Shown piece after piece: positions 12,822 through 25,800 of a stretch of 64,000 bases of DNA. The stretch comes from Hetaerina americana. Its lineage: Eukaryota; Arthropoda; Insecta; Odonata; Calopterygidae. The notes under the pieces are model-generated. The model saw only the letters and a list, made by a program, of their open reading frames with translations, was not told the DNA's origin and ran no database searches. The translations under genes and the position numbers were made by a program. Location: contig JAKTNV010000738.1 of NCBI GenBank assembly GCA_022747635.1, positions 1 through 64,000 on the forward strand, given 5' to 3'. Positions within the stretch are counted from its first letter, which is position 1; the number at the start of each line of letters is the position of its first letter.

Positions 12822-14696
12822 TTGTTGTTTTTCGCAATATTTTTAGAAATTTGGGCTCTTTTAGTAACATTAACACCTGGGCTGAAGCATCTTTTATGAT
12901 CTTTTGTTGTCTTTCAGGATTCATTCTGGGTTTTATTTTGTTTATTTGATGAAAATGAACAACAATACACACCTTGGAAACATTTTTGTTTGATTTGTGT
13001 CGAGTGAGATTTTCACCTAGAACCCAAAGGGGGGGGTATTGGCACTTTTCATGGAAAAATGTGAAAAATTAAATTTTCTAAAAATGAAATAAATGCCTTC
13101 TAAACACCTCAAACATTCACTCTAAAACAGAAGATTTTTGTTTTTCGCAATATTTTTAGAAATTTGGGCTCTTTTAGTAAAAATAACACTCACGCTTAAG
13201 CATCTTTTATGCTCATTTCATGTCTTTCAGGATTAATTCTGGGTTTTATTATTTTTTTTTGATGAAAATGAACAACAATACACACCATGGAAACATTTTT
13301 GTTTGATTTGTGTCAAGTGAGATTTTCACCTAGAACCCAAAGGTGGGGGTATTGGCACTTTTCATGGAAAAATTTGAAAAATTAAATTTTCTAAAAATGA
13401 AATAAATGCCTTCTAAACACCTCAAACATTCACTCTAAAAGAGAAGATTGTTGTTTTTCGCAATATTTTTAGAAATTTGGGCTCTTTTAGTAACATTAAC
13501 ACTTGGGCTGAAGCATCTTTTATGATCTTTTATTGTCTTTCAGGATTCATTCTGGATTTTATTTTGTTTATTTGATGAAAATGAACAACAATACACACCT
13601 TGGATACATTTTTGTTTGATTTGTGTCGAGTGAGATTTTCACCTAGAACCCAAAGGGGGGGGTATTGGCACTTTTCATGGAAAAATGTGAAAAATTAAAT
13701 TTTCTAAAAATGAAATAAATGCCTTCTAAACACCTCAAACATTCACTCTTAAACAGAAGATTGTTGTTTTTCGCAATATTTTTAGAAATTTGGGCTCTTT
13801 TAGTAACATTAACACTTTCGCTGAAGCAACTTTTATGCTCATTTCTTGTCTTTCAAGATTAATTCTGGGTTTTATTTTGTTTATTTGATGAATTTGAACA
13901 ACAATACACACCATGGAAACATTTTTGTTTGAATTGTGTCGAGTGAGATTTTCACTTAGAACCCAAAGGGGGGGTATTGGAACTTTTCATGGAAAAATGT
14001 GAAAAATTAAATTTTCTAAAAATGAAATAAATGCCTTCTAAACACCTCAAACATTCACTCTAAAACAGAAGATTGTTGTTTTTCGCAAAATTTTTAGAAA
14101 TTTGGGCCTTTTTAGTAACATTAACAACTGGGCTGAAGCATCTTTTATGATCATTTATTGTCTTTCAGGATACATTCTGGGTTTTATTTTGTTTATTTGA
14201 TGAAAATGAACAACAATACACACCTTGGATACATTTTTGTTTGATTTGTGTCGAGTGAGATTTTCACCTAGAACCCAAAGGGGGGGTTTTGGCACTTTTC
14301 AAGGAAAAATGTGAAAAATTAAATTTTCTAAAAATGAAATAAATGCCTTCTAAACACCTCAAACATTCACTCTAAAACAGAAGATTGTTGTTTTTCGCAA
14401 TATTTTTAGAAATTTGGGCTCTTTTAGTAATATTAACACTTGGGCTGAAGCATCTTATAAGATCTTTTATTTTCTTTCAGGATTCATTCTGTGTTTTATT
14501 TTGTTTATTTGATGAAAATGAACAACAATACACACCATGGAAACATTTTTGTTTGATTTGTGTCGAGTGAGATTTTCACCTAGAACCCAAAGGGGGGGTA
14601 TTTGTACTTTTCATTGAAAAATTTGAAAAATTAAATTTTCTAAAAATGAAATAAATGCCTTCTAAACACCTCAAACATTCACTCTAAATCAGAAGA
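12822..14696 (+). repeat. Six-monomer cassette inside X1, second copy
   Basis: Second round of the cassette. It differs from the first by CTAAATCAGAAG before its first monomer, GGGCCTTTTTAG for GGGCCCTTTTAG in the 14073 monomer, and GGGTTTTGG for GGGTATTGG just after that monomer's G run (near 14281-14291). The matching monomers in X2 (20013) and X3 (28145) carry the same differences, so the cassette doubled before the 19-monomer unit was copied. Confidence 0.85.
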
Positions 14697-17600
14697 TTGT
14701 TGTTTTTCGCAATATTTTTAGAAATTTGGGCTCTTTTAGTAACATTAACACCTGGGCTGAAGCACCTTTTATGATCATTTATTGTCTTTCAGGATACATT
14801 CTGGGTTTTATTTTGTTTATTTCATGAAAATGAACAACAATACACACCCTGGAAACATTTATGTTGGATTTGTGTCGAGTGAGATTTTCACCTAGAACCC
14901 AAAGGGGGGGGTATTGACACTTTTTATGGAGAAATGTAAAAAATTAAATTTCCTAAAAATGAAATAAATGCCTTCTAAACACCTCAAACATTCACTCTAA
15001 AACAGAAGATTGTTGTTTTTCGCAATATTTTTAGAAATTTGGGCTCTTTTAGTAACATTAACACCTCGGCTGAAGCATCTTTTATGAACATTTATTGTTT
15101 TTCAGGATACATTCTGGGTTTTTTTTTGTTTATTTGATGAAAATAAACAACAATACACACCTTGGATACATTTTTGTTTGATTTGTGTCGAGTGAGATTT
15201 TCACCTAGAACCCAAAGGGGGGGGTATTGGCACTTTTCATGGAAAAATGAGAAAAATTAAATTTTCTAAAAATGAAATAAATGCCTTCTAAACACCTCAA
15301 ACATTCACTCTAAAACAGAAGATTGTTGTTTTTCGCAATATTTTTAGAAATTTGGGCTCTTTTAGTAACATTAACACTTTCGCTGAAGCAACTTTTATGC
15401 TCATTTCATGTCTTTAGGATTCATTCTGGGTTTTATTTTGTTTATTCGATGAAAATGAACAACAATACACACCATGGAAACATTTTTGATTGATTTGTGT
15501 CGAGTGAGATTTTCACCTAGAACCCAAAGGGGGGGTATTGGCACTTTTCATGGAAAAATGTGAAAAATTAAATTTTCTAAAAATGAAATAAATACCTTCT
15601 AAACACCTCAAACAATCACTCTAAAATAGAAGATTGTTGTTTTTCGCAATATTTTTAGAAATTTGGGCTCTTTTAGTAACAATAACACTTGCGCTGAAGC
15701 ATCTTTTATGCTCATTTCTTGTTTTTCAGGATTAATTCTGTGTTTTATTTTGTTTATTTGTTGAAAATGAACAACAATACACACCATGAAAACATTTTTA
15801 TTTGATTTGTGCAAGTTAGATTTTCACCTAGAACCCAAAGGGGGGGTATTGGCACTTTTCAAGGAAAAATGTGAAAAATTAAATTTTCTAAAAATGAAAT
15901 AAATGCCTTCTAAACACCTCAAACATTCACTCTAAAACAGAAGATTGTTGTTTTTCGCAATATTTTTAGAAATTTAGTCTCTTTTAGTAACATTAACACC
16001 TCGGCTGAAGCATCTTTTATGATCATTTATTGTTTTTCAGGATACATTCTGGGTTTTTTTTTGTTTATTTGATGAAAATGAACAACAATACACACCTTGG
16101 ATACATTTTTGTTTGATTTGTGTCGAGTGAGATTTTCACCTAGAACCCAAAGGGGGGGGTATTGGCACTTTTCATGGAAAAATGTGAAAAATTAAATTTT
16201 CTAAAAATGAAATTAATGCCTTGTAAACACCTCAAACATTCACTCTAAAACAGAAGATTGTTGTTTTTCGCAATATTTTTAGAAATTTTGGCTCTTTTAG
16301 TAACATTAACACCTTCGCTGAAGCAACTTTTATGCTCATTTCATGTCTTTAGGATTAATTCTGGGTTTTATTTTGTTTATTCGATGAAAATGAACAACAA
16401 TACACACCATGGAAACATTTTTGATTGATTTGTGTCGAGTGAGATTTTCACCTAGAACCCAAAGGGGGGGGTATTGGCACTTTTCATGGAAAAATGTGAA
16501 AAATTAAATTTTCTAAAAATGAAATAAATGCCTTCTAAACACCTCAAACATTCACTCTAAAATAGAAGATTGTTGTTTTTCGCAATATTTTTAGAAATTT
16601 GGGCTCTTTTAGTAACAATAACACTTGCGCTGAAGCATCTTTTAGCTCATTTCTAGTCTTTCAGGATTAATTCTGTGTTTTATTTTGTTTATTTGATGAA
16701 AATGAACAACAATACACACCATGGAAACATTTTTATTTGATTTGTGCAAGTTAGATTTTCACCTAGAACCCGAAGGGGGGGTTCTTTTTCATTGGCACTT
16801 TTCAAGGAAAAATGTGAAAAATTAAATTTTCTAAAAATGAAATAAATGCCTTCTAAAAACCTCAAACATTCACTCTAAAACAGAAGATTGTTGTTTTTCG
16901 CAATATTTTTAGAAATTTAGGCTCTTTTAGTAACATTAACACCTGGGCTGAAGCATCTTTTATGATCTTTTGTTGTCTTTCAGGATTCATTCTGGGTTTT
17001 ATTTTGTTTATTTGATGAAAATGAACAACAATACACACCTTGGATACATTTTTGTTTGATATGTGTCGAGTGAGATTTTCACCTAGAACCCAAAGGGGGG
17101 GGTATTGGCACTTTTCATGGAAAAATGTGAAAAATTAAATTTTCTAAAAATGAAATAAATGCCTTCTAAACACCTCAAACATTCACTCTAAAACAGAAGA
17201 TTTTTGTTTTTCGCAATATTTTTAGAAATTTGGGCTCTTTTAGTAAAAATAACACTCACGCTTAAGCATCTTTTATGCTCATTTCATGTCTTTCAGGATT
17301 AATTCTGGGTTTTATTATTTTTTTTTGATGAAAATGAACAACAATACACACCATGGAAACATTTTTGTTTGATTTGTGTCAAGTGAGATTTTCACCTAGA
17401 ACCCAAAGGTGGGGGTATTGGCACTTTTCATGGAAAAATTTGAAAAATTAAATTTTCTAAAAATGAAATAAATGCCTTCTAAACACCTCAAACATTCACT
17501 CTAAAAGAGAAGATTGTTGTTTTTCGCAATATTTTTAGAAATTTGGGCTCTTTTAGTAACATTAACACTTGGGCTGAAGCATCTTTTATGATCTTTTATT

Positions 17601-20600
17601 GTCTTTCAGGATTCATTCTGGATTTTATTTTGTTTATTTGATGAAAATGAACAACAATACACACCTTGGATACATTTTTGTTTGATTTGTGTCGAGTGAG
17701 ATTTTCACCTAGAACCCAAAGGGGGGGTATTGGCACTTTTCATGGAAAAATGTGAAAAATTAAATTTTCTAAAAATGAAATAAATGCCTTCTAAACACCT
17801 CAAACATTCACTCTTAAACAGAAGATTGTTGTTTTTCGCAATATTTTTAGAAATTTGGGCTCTTTTAGTAACATTAACACTTTCGCTGAAGCAACTTTTA
17901 TGCTCATTTCTTGTCTTTCAAGATTAATTCTGGGTTTTATTTTGTTTATTTGATGAATTTGAACAACAATACACACCATGGAAACATTTTTGTTTGAATT
18001 GTGTCGAGTGAGATTTTCACTTAGAACCCAAAGGGGGGGTATTGGAACTTTTCATGGAAAAATGTGAAAAATTAAATTTTCTAAAAATGAAATAAATGCC
18101 TTCTAAACACCTCAAACATTCACTCTAAAACAGAAGATTGTTGTTTTTCGCAAAATTTTTAGAAATTTGGGCCCTTTTAGTAACATTAACAACTGGGCTG
18201 AAGCATCTTTTATGATCATTTATTGTCTTTCAGGATACATTCTGGGTTTTATTTTGTTTATTTGATGAAAATGAACAACAATACACACCTTGGATACATT
18301 TTTGTTTGATTTGTGTCGAGTGAGATTTTCACCTAGAACCCAAAGGGGGGGGTATTGGCACTTTTCAAGGAAAAATGTGAAAAATTAAATTTTCTAAAAA
18401 TGAAATAAATGCCTTCTAAACACCTCAAACATTCACTCTAAAACAGAAGATTGTTGTTTTTCGCAATATTTTTAGAAATTTGGGCTCTTTTAGTAATATT
18501 AACACTTGGGCTGAAGCATCTTATAAGATCTTTTATTTTCTTTCAGGATTCATTCTGTGTTTTATTTTGTTTATTTGATGAAAATGAACAACAATACACA
18601 CCATGGAAACATTTTTGTTTGATTTGTGTCGAGTGAGATTTTCACCTAGAACCCAAAGGGGGGTATTTGTACTTTTCATTGAAAAATTTGAAAAATTAAA
18701 TTTTCTAAAAATGAAATAAATGCCTTCTAAACACCTCAAACATTCACTCTAAATCAGAAGATTGTTGTTTTTCGCAATATTTTTAGAAATTTGGGCTCTT
18801 TTAGTAACATTAACACCTGGGCTGAAGCATCTTTTATGATCTTTTGTTGTCTTTCAGGATTCATTCTGGGTTTTATTTTGTTTATTTGATGAAAATGAAC
18901 AACAATACACACCTTGGAAACATTTTTGTTTGATTTGTGTCGAGTGAGATTTTCACCTAGAACCCAAAGGGGTGGGTATTGGCACTTTTCATGGAAAAAT
19001 GTGAAAAATTAAATTTTCTAAAAATGAAATAAATGCCTTCTAAACACCTCAAACATTCACTCTAAAACAGAAGATTTTTGTTTTTCGCAATATTTTTAGA
19101 AATTTGGGCTCTTTTAGTAAAAATAACACTCACGCTTAAGCATCTTTTATGCTCATTTCATGTCTTTCAGGATTAATTCTGGGTTTTATTATTTTTTTTT
19201 GATGAAAATGAACAACAATACACACCATGGAAACATTTTTGTTTGATTTGTGTCAAGTGAGATTTTCACCTAGAACCCAAAGGTGGGGGTATTGGCACTT
19301 TTCATGGAAAAATTTGAAAAATTAAATTTTCTAAAAATGAAATAAATGCCTTCTAAACACCTCAAACATTCACTCTAAAAGAGAAGATTGTTGTTTTTCG
19401 CAATATTTTTAGAAATTTGGGCTCTTTTAGTAACATTAACACTTGGGCTGAAGCATCTTTTATGATCTTTTATTGTCTTTCAGGATTCATTCTGGATTTT
19501 ATTTTGTTTATTTGATGAAAATGAACAACAATACACACCTTGGATACATTTTTGTTTGATTTGTGTCGAGTGAGATTTTCACCTAGAACCCAAAGGGGGG
19601 GGTATTGGCACTTTTCATGGAAAAATGTGAAAAATTAAATTTTCTAAAAATGAAATAAATGCCTTCTAAACACCTCAAACATTCACTCTTAAACAGAAGA
19701 TTGTTGTTTTTCGCAATATTTTTAGAAATTTGGGCTCTTTTAGTAACATTAACACTTTCGCTGAAGCAACTTTTATGCTCATTTCTTGTCTTTCAAGATT
19801 AATTCTGGGTTTTATTTTGTTTATTTGATGAATTTGAACAACAATACACACCATGGAAACATTTTTGTTTGAATTGTGTCGAGTGAGATTTTCACTTAGA
19901 ACCCAAAGGGGGGGTATTGGAACTTTTCATGGAAAAATGTGAAAAATTAAATTTTCTAAAAATGAAATAAATGCCTTCTAAACACCTCAAACATTCACTC
20001 TAAAACAGAAGATTGTTGTTTTTCGCAAAATTTTTAGAAATTTGGGCCTTTTTAGTAACATTAACAACTGGGCTGAAGCATCTTTTATGATCATTTATTG
20101 TCTTTCAGGATACATTCTGGGTTTTATTTTGTTTATTTGATGAAAATGAACAACAATACACACCTTGGATACATTTTTGTTTGATTTGTGTCGAGTGAGA
20201 TTTTCACCTAGAACCCAAAGGGGGGGTTTTGGCACTTTTCAAGGAAAAATGTGAAAAATTAAATTTTCTAAAAATGAAATAAATGCCTTCTAAACACCTC
20301 AAACATTCACTCTAAAACAGAAGATTGTTGTTTTTCGCAATATTTTTAGAAATTTGGGCTCTTTTAGTAATATTAACACTTGGGCTGAAGCATCTTATAA
20401 GATCTTTTATTTTCTTTCAGGATTCATTCTGTGTTTTATTTTGTTTATTTGATGAAAATGAACAACAATACACACCATGGAAACATTTTTGTTTGATTTG
20501 TGTCGAGTGAGATTTTCACCTAGAACCCAAAGGGGGGGTATTTGTACTTTTCATTGAAAAATTTGAAAAATTAAATTTTCTAAAAATGAAATAAATGCCT

Positions 20601-20636
20601 TCTAAACACCTCAAACATTCACTCTAAATCAGAAGA
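14697..20636 (+). repeat. 19-monomer HOR, copy X2 (5940 bp)
   Basis: Starts directly after X1. All 19 starts lie 5940-5941 bp downstream of their X1 partners. X1 and X2 share TATTGACACTTTTTATGG in the first monomer and TTTTATGAACATTT in the second, where X3 has TTTTCATGG and TTTTATGATCATTT, so X1 and X2 look like the closest pair. X2-only changes include a shortened G run (18658-18663) that makes the 18451 monomer 311 bp, and GGGGTGGG near 18970. Confidence 0.9.
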
Positions 20637-22825
20637 TTGTTGTTTTTCGCAATATTTTTAGAAATTTGGGCTCTTTTAGTAACATTAACACCTGGGCTGA
20701 AGCATCTTTTATGATCTTTTGTTGTCTTTCAGGATTCATTCTGGGTTTTATTTTGTTTATTTGATGAAAATGAACAACAATACACACCTTGAAAACATTT
20801 TTGTTTGATTTGTGTCGAGTGAGATTTTCACCTAGAACCCAAAGGGGGGGGTATTGGCACTTTTCATGGAAAAATGTGAAAAATTAAATTTTCTAAAAAT
20901 GAAATAAATGCCTTCTAAACACCTCAAACATTCACTCTAAAACAGAAGATTTTTGTTTTTCGCAATATTTTTAGAAATTTGGGCTCTTTTAGTAAAAATA
21001 ACACTTACGCTTAAGCATCTTTTATGCTCATTTCATGTCTTTCAGGATTAATTCTGGGTTTTATTTTGTTTATTTGATGAAAATGAACAACAATACGCAC
21101 CATGGAAACATTTTTGTTTGATTTGTGTCAAGAGAGATTTTCACCTAGAACCCAAAGGTGGGGGTATTGGCACTTTTCATGGAAAAATTTGAAAAATTAA
21201 ATTTTCTAAAAATGAAATAAATGCCTTCTAAACACCTCAAACATTCACTCTAAAACAGAAGATTGTTGTTTTTCGCAATATTTTTAGAAATTTGGGCTCT
21301 TTTAGTAATATTAACACTTGGGCTGAAGCATCTTATAAGATCTTTTATTTTCTTTCAGGATTCATTCTGTGTTTTATTTTGTTTATTTGATGAAAATGAA
21401 CAACAATACACACCATGGAAACATTTTTGTTTGATTTGTGTCGAGTGAGATTTTCACCTAGAACCCAAAGGGGGGGGTATTGGCACTTTTCATGGAAAAA
21501 TTTGAAAAATTAAATTTTCTAAAAATGAAATAAATGCTTTCTAAACACCTCAAACATTCACTCTAAAACAGAAGATTGTTGTTTTTCGCAATATTTTTAG
21601 AAATTTGGGCTCTTTTAGTAACATTAACACCTGGGCTGAAGCATCTTTTATGATCTTTTGTTGTCTTTCAGGATTCATTCTGGATTTTATTTTGTTTATT
21701 TGATGAAAATGAACAACAATACACACCTTGGAAACATTTTTGTTTGATTTGTGTCGAGTGAGATTTTCACCTAGAACCCAAAGGGGGGGGTATTGGCACT
21801 TTTCATGGAAAAATGTGAAAAATTAAATTTTCTAAAAATGAAATAAATGCCTTCTAAACACCTCAAACATTCACTCTAAAACAGAAGATTTTTGTTTTTC
21901 GCAATATTTTTAGAAATTTGGGCTCTTTTAGTAAAAATAACACTTACGCTGAAGCATCTTTTATGCTCATTTCATGTCTTTCAGGATTAATTCTGGGTTT
22001 TATTTTGTTTATTTGATGAAAATGAACAACAATACGCACCATGGAAACATTTTTGTTTGATTTGTTCCAAGAGAGATTTTCACCTAGAACCCAAAGGTGG
22101 GGGTATTGGCACTTTTCATGGAAAAATTTGAAAAATTAAATTTTCTAAAAATGAAATAAATGCCTTCTAAACACCTCAAACATTCACTCTAAAACAGAAG
22201 ATTGTTGTTTTTCGCAATATTTTTAGAAATTTGGGCTCTTTTAGTAACATTAACACTTGGGCTGAAGCATCTTTTATGATCTTTTATTGTCTTTCAGGAT
22301 TCATTCTGGATTTTATTTTGTTTATTTGATGAAAATGAACAACAATACACACCTTGGATACATTTTTGTTTGATTTGTGTCGAGTGAGATTTTCACCTAG
22401 AACCCAAAGGGGGGGGCATTGGCACTTTTCATGGAAAAATGTGAAAAATTAAATTTTCTAAAAATGAAATAAATGCCTTCTAAACACCTCAAACATTCAC
22501 TCTAAAACAAAAGATTGTTGTTTTTCGCAATATTTTTAGAAATTTGGGCTCTTTTAGTAACATTAACACCTGGGCTGACGCATCTTTTATGATCTTTTAT
22601 TGTCTTTCAGGATTCATTCTGGGTTTTATTTTGTTTATTTGATGAAAATGAACAACAATACACACCTTGGATACATTTTTTTTTTATTTGTGTCGAGTGA
22701 ATTTTCACCTAGTACCCAAAGGGGGGGTATTGGGACTTTTCATGGAAAAATGTGAAAAATTAAATTTTCTAAAAATGAAATAATTGCCTTCTAAACACCT
22801 CAAATATTCACTCAAAAACAGAAGA
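20637..22825 (+). repeat. Seven-monomer linker between X2 and X3
   Basis: Monomers 20637, 20950, 21263, 21576, 21889, 22202 and 22515. The first two match 28769 and 29082 (shared CACACCTTGAAAACATT and ACACTTACGCTTAAG). The last five match 7195, 7507, 7820, 8133 and 8445 at offsets of 14068-14070 bp. The linker is therefore a join of two sources, with the join near 21263. Confidence 0.8.
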
Positions 22826-25800
22826 TTGTTGTTTTTCGCAATATTTTTAGAAATTTGGGCTCTTTTAGTAACATTAACACCTGGGCTGAAGCACCTTTTA
22901 TGATCATTTATTGTCTTTCAGGATACATTCTGGGTTTTATTTTGTTTATTTCATGAAAATGAACAACAATACACACCCTGGAAACATTTATGTTGGATTT
23001 GTGTCGAGTGAGATTTTCACCTAGAACCCAAAGGGGGGGGTATTGACACTTTTCATGGAGAAATGTAAAAAATTAAATTTCCTAAAAATGAAATAAATGC
23101 CTTCTAAACACCTCAAACATTCACTCTAAAACAGAAGATTGTTGTTTTTCGCAATATTTTTAGAAATTTGGGCTCTTTTAGTAACATTAACACCTCGGCT
23201 GAAGCATCTTTTATGATCATTTATTGTTTTTCAGGATACATTCTGGGTTTTTTTTTGTTTATTTGATGAAAATAAACAACAATACACACCTTGGATACAT
23301 TTTTGTTTGATTTGTGTCGAGTGAGATTTTCACCTAGAACCCAAAGGGGGGGGTATTGGCACTTTTCATGGAAAAATGAGAAAAATTAAATTTTCTAAAA
23401 ATGAAATAAATGCCTTCTAAACACCTCAAACATTCACTCTAAAACAGAAGATTGTTGTTTTTCGCAATATTTTTAGAAATTTGGGCTCTTTTAGTAACAT
23501 TAACACTTTCGCTGAAGCAACTTTTATGCTCATTTCATGTCTTTAGGATTCATTCTGGGTTTTATTTTGTTTATTCGATGAAAATGAACAACAATACACA
23601 CCATGGAAACATTTTTGATTGATTTGTGTCGAGTGAGATTTTCACCTAGAACCCAAAGGGGGGGTATTGGCACTTTTCATGGAAAAATGTGAAAAATTAA
23701 ATTTTCTAAAAATGAAATAAATACCTTCTAAACACCTCAAACAATCACTCTAAAATAGAAGATTGTTGTTTTTCGCAATATTTTTAGAAATTTGGGCTCT
23801 TTTAGTAACAATAACACTTGCGCTGAAGCATCTTTTATGCTCATTTCTTGTTTTTCAGGATTAATTCTGTGTTTTATTTTGTTTATTTGTTGAAAATGAA
23901 CAACAATACACACCATGAAAACATTTTTATTTGATTTGTGCAAGTTAGATTTTCACCTAGAACCCAAAGGGGGGGTATTGGCACTTTTCAAGGAAAAATG
24001 TGAAAAATTAAATTTTCTAAAAATGAAATAAATGCCTTCTAAACACCTCAAACATTCACTCTAAAACAGAAGATTGTTGTTTTTCGCAATATTTTTAGAA
24101 ATTTAGTCTCTTTTAGTAACATTAACACCTCGGCTGAAGCATCTTTTATGATCATTTATTGTTTTTCAGGATACATTCTGGGTTTTTTTTTGTTTATTTG
24201 ATGAAAATGAACAACAATACACACCTTGGATACATTTTTGTTTGATTTGTGTCGAGTGAGATTTTCACCTAGAACCCAAAGGGGGGGGTATTGGCACTTT
24301 TCATGGAAAAATGTGAAAAATTAAATTTTCTAAAAATGAAATTAATGCCTTGTAAACACCTCAAACATTCACTCTAAAACAGAAGATTGTTGTTTTTCGC
24401 AATATTTTTAGAAATTTTGGCTCTTTTAGTAACATTAACACCTTCGCTGAAGCAACTTTTATGCTCATTTCATGTCTTTAGGATTAATTCTGGGTTTTAT
24501 TTTGTTTATTCGATGAAAATGAACAACAATACACACCATGGAAACATTTTTGATTGATTTGTGTCGAGTGAGATTTTCACCTAGAACCCAAAGGGGGGGG
24601 TATTGGCACTTTTCATGGAAAAATGTGAAAAATTAAATTTTCTAAAAATGAAATAAATGCCTTCTAAACACCTCAAACATTCACTCTAAAATAGAAGATT
24701 GTTGTTTTTCGCAATATTTTTAGAAATTTGGGCTCTTTTAGTAACAATAACACTTGCGCTGAAGCATCTTTTAGCTCATTTCTAGTCTTTCAGGATTAAT
24801 TCTGTGTTTTATTTTGTTTATTTGATGAAAATGAACAACAATACACACCATGGAAACATTTTTATTTGATTTGTGCAAGTTAGATTTTCACCTAGAACCC
24901 GAAGGGGGGGTTCTTTTTCATTGGCACTTTTCAAGGAAAAATGTGAAAAATTAAATTTTCTAAAAATGAAATAAATGCCTTCTAAAAACCTCAAACATTC
25001 ACTCTAAAACAGAAGATTGTTGTTTTTCGCAATATTTTTAGAAATTTAGGCTCTTTTAGTAACATTAACACCTGGGCTGAAGCATCTTTTATGATCTTTT
25101 GTTGTCTTTCAGGATTCATTCTGGGTTTTATTTTGTTTATTTGATGAAAATGAACAACAATACACACCTTGGATACATTTTTGTTTGATATGTGTCGAGT
25201 GAGATTTTCACCTAGAACCCAAAGGGGGGGGTATTGGCACTTTTCATGGAAAAATGTGAAAAATTAAATTTTCTAAAAATGAAATAAATGCCTTCTAAAC
25301 ACCTCAAACATTCACTCTAAAACAGAAGATTTTTGTTTTTCGCAATATTTTTAGAAATTTGGGCTCTTTTAGTAAAAATAACACTCACGCTTAAGCATCT
25401 TTTATGCTCATTTCATGTCTTTCAGGATTAATTCTGGGTTTTATTATTTTTTTTTGATGAAAATGAACAACAATACACACCATGGAAACATTTTTGTTTG
25501 ATTTGTGTCAAGTGAGATTTTCACCTAGAACCCAAAGGTGGGGGTATTGGCACTTTTCATGGAAAAATTTGAAAAATTAAATTTTCTAAAAATGAAATAA
25601 ATGCCTTCTAAACACCTCAAACATTCACTCTAAAAGAGAAGATTGTTGTTTTTCGCAATATTTTTAGAAATTTGGGCTCTTTTAGTAACATTAACACTTG
25701 GGCTGAAGCATCTTTTATGATCTTTTATTGTCTTTCAGGATTCATTCTGGATTTTATTTTGTTTATTTGATGAAAATGAACAACAATACACACCTTGGAT

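Larger units (their letters stand above)
8756..14696 (+). repeat. 19-monomer HOR, copy X1 (5941 bp)
   Basis: Nineteen monomers from 8756 to 14385. The order is: a GGGCTGAAGCACC monomer, two rounds of a three-monomer block (9069-10946), and two rounds of the six-monomer cassette (10947-14696). The same order is repeated at 14697 with offsets of 5940-5941 bp for all 19 monomers. Few differences from X2 are visible: TTTTTTTTATTTGTTG near 9810 where X2 has TTTTGTTTATTTGTTG, and some G-run lengths. Confidence 0.9.
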
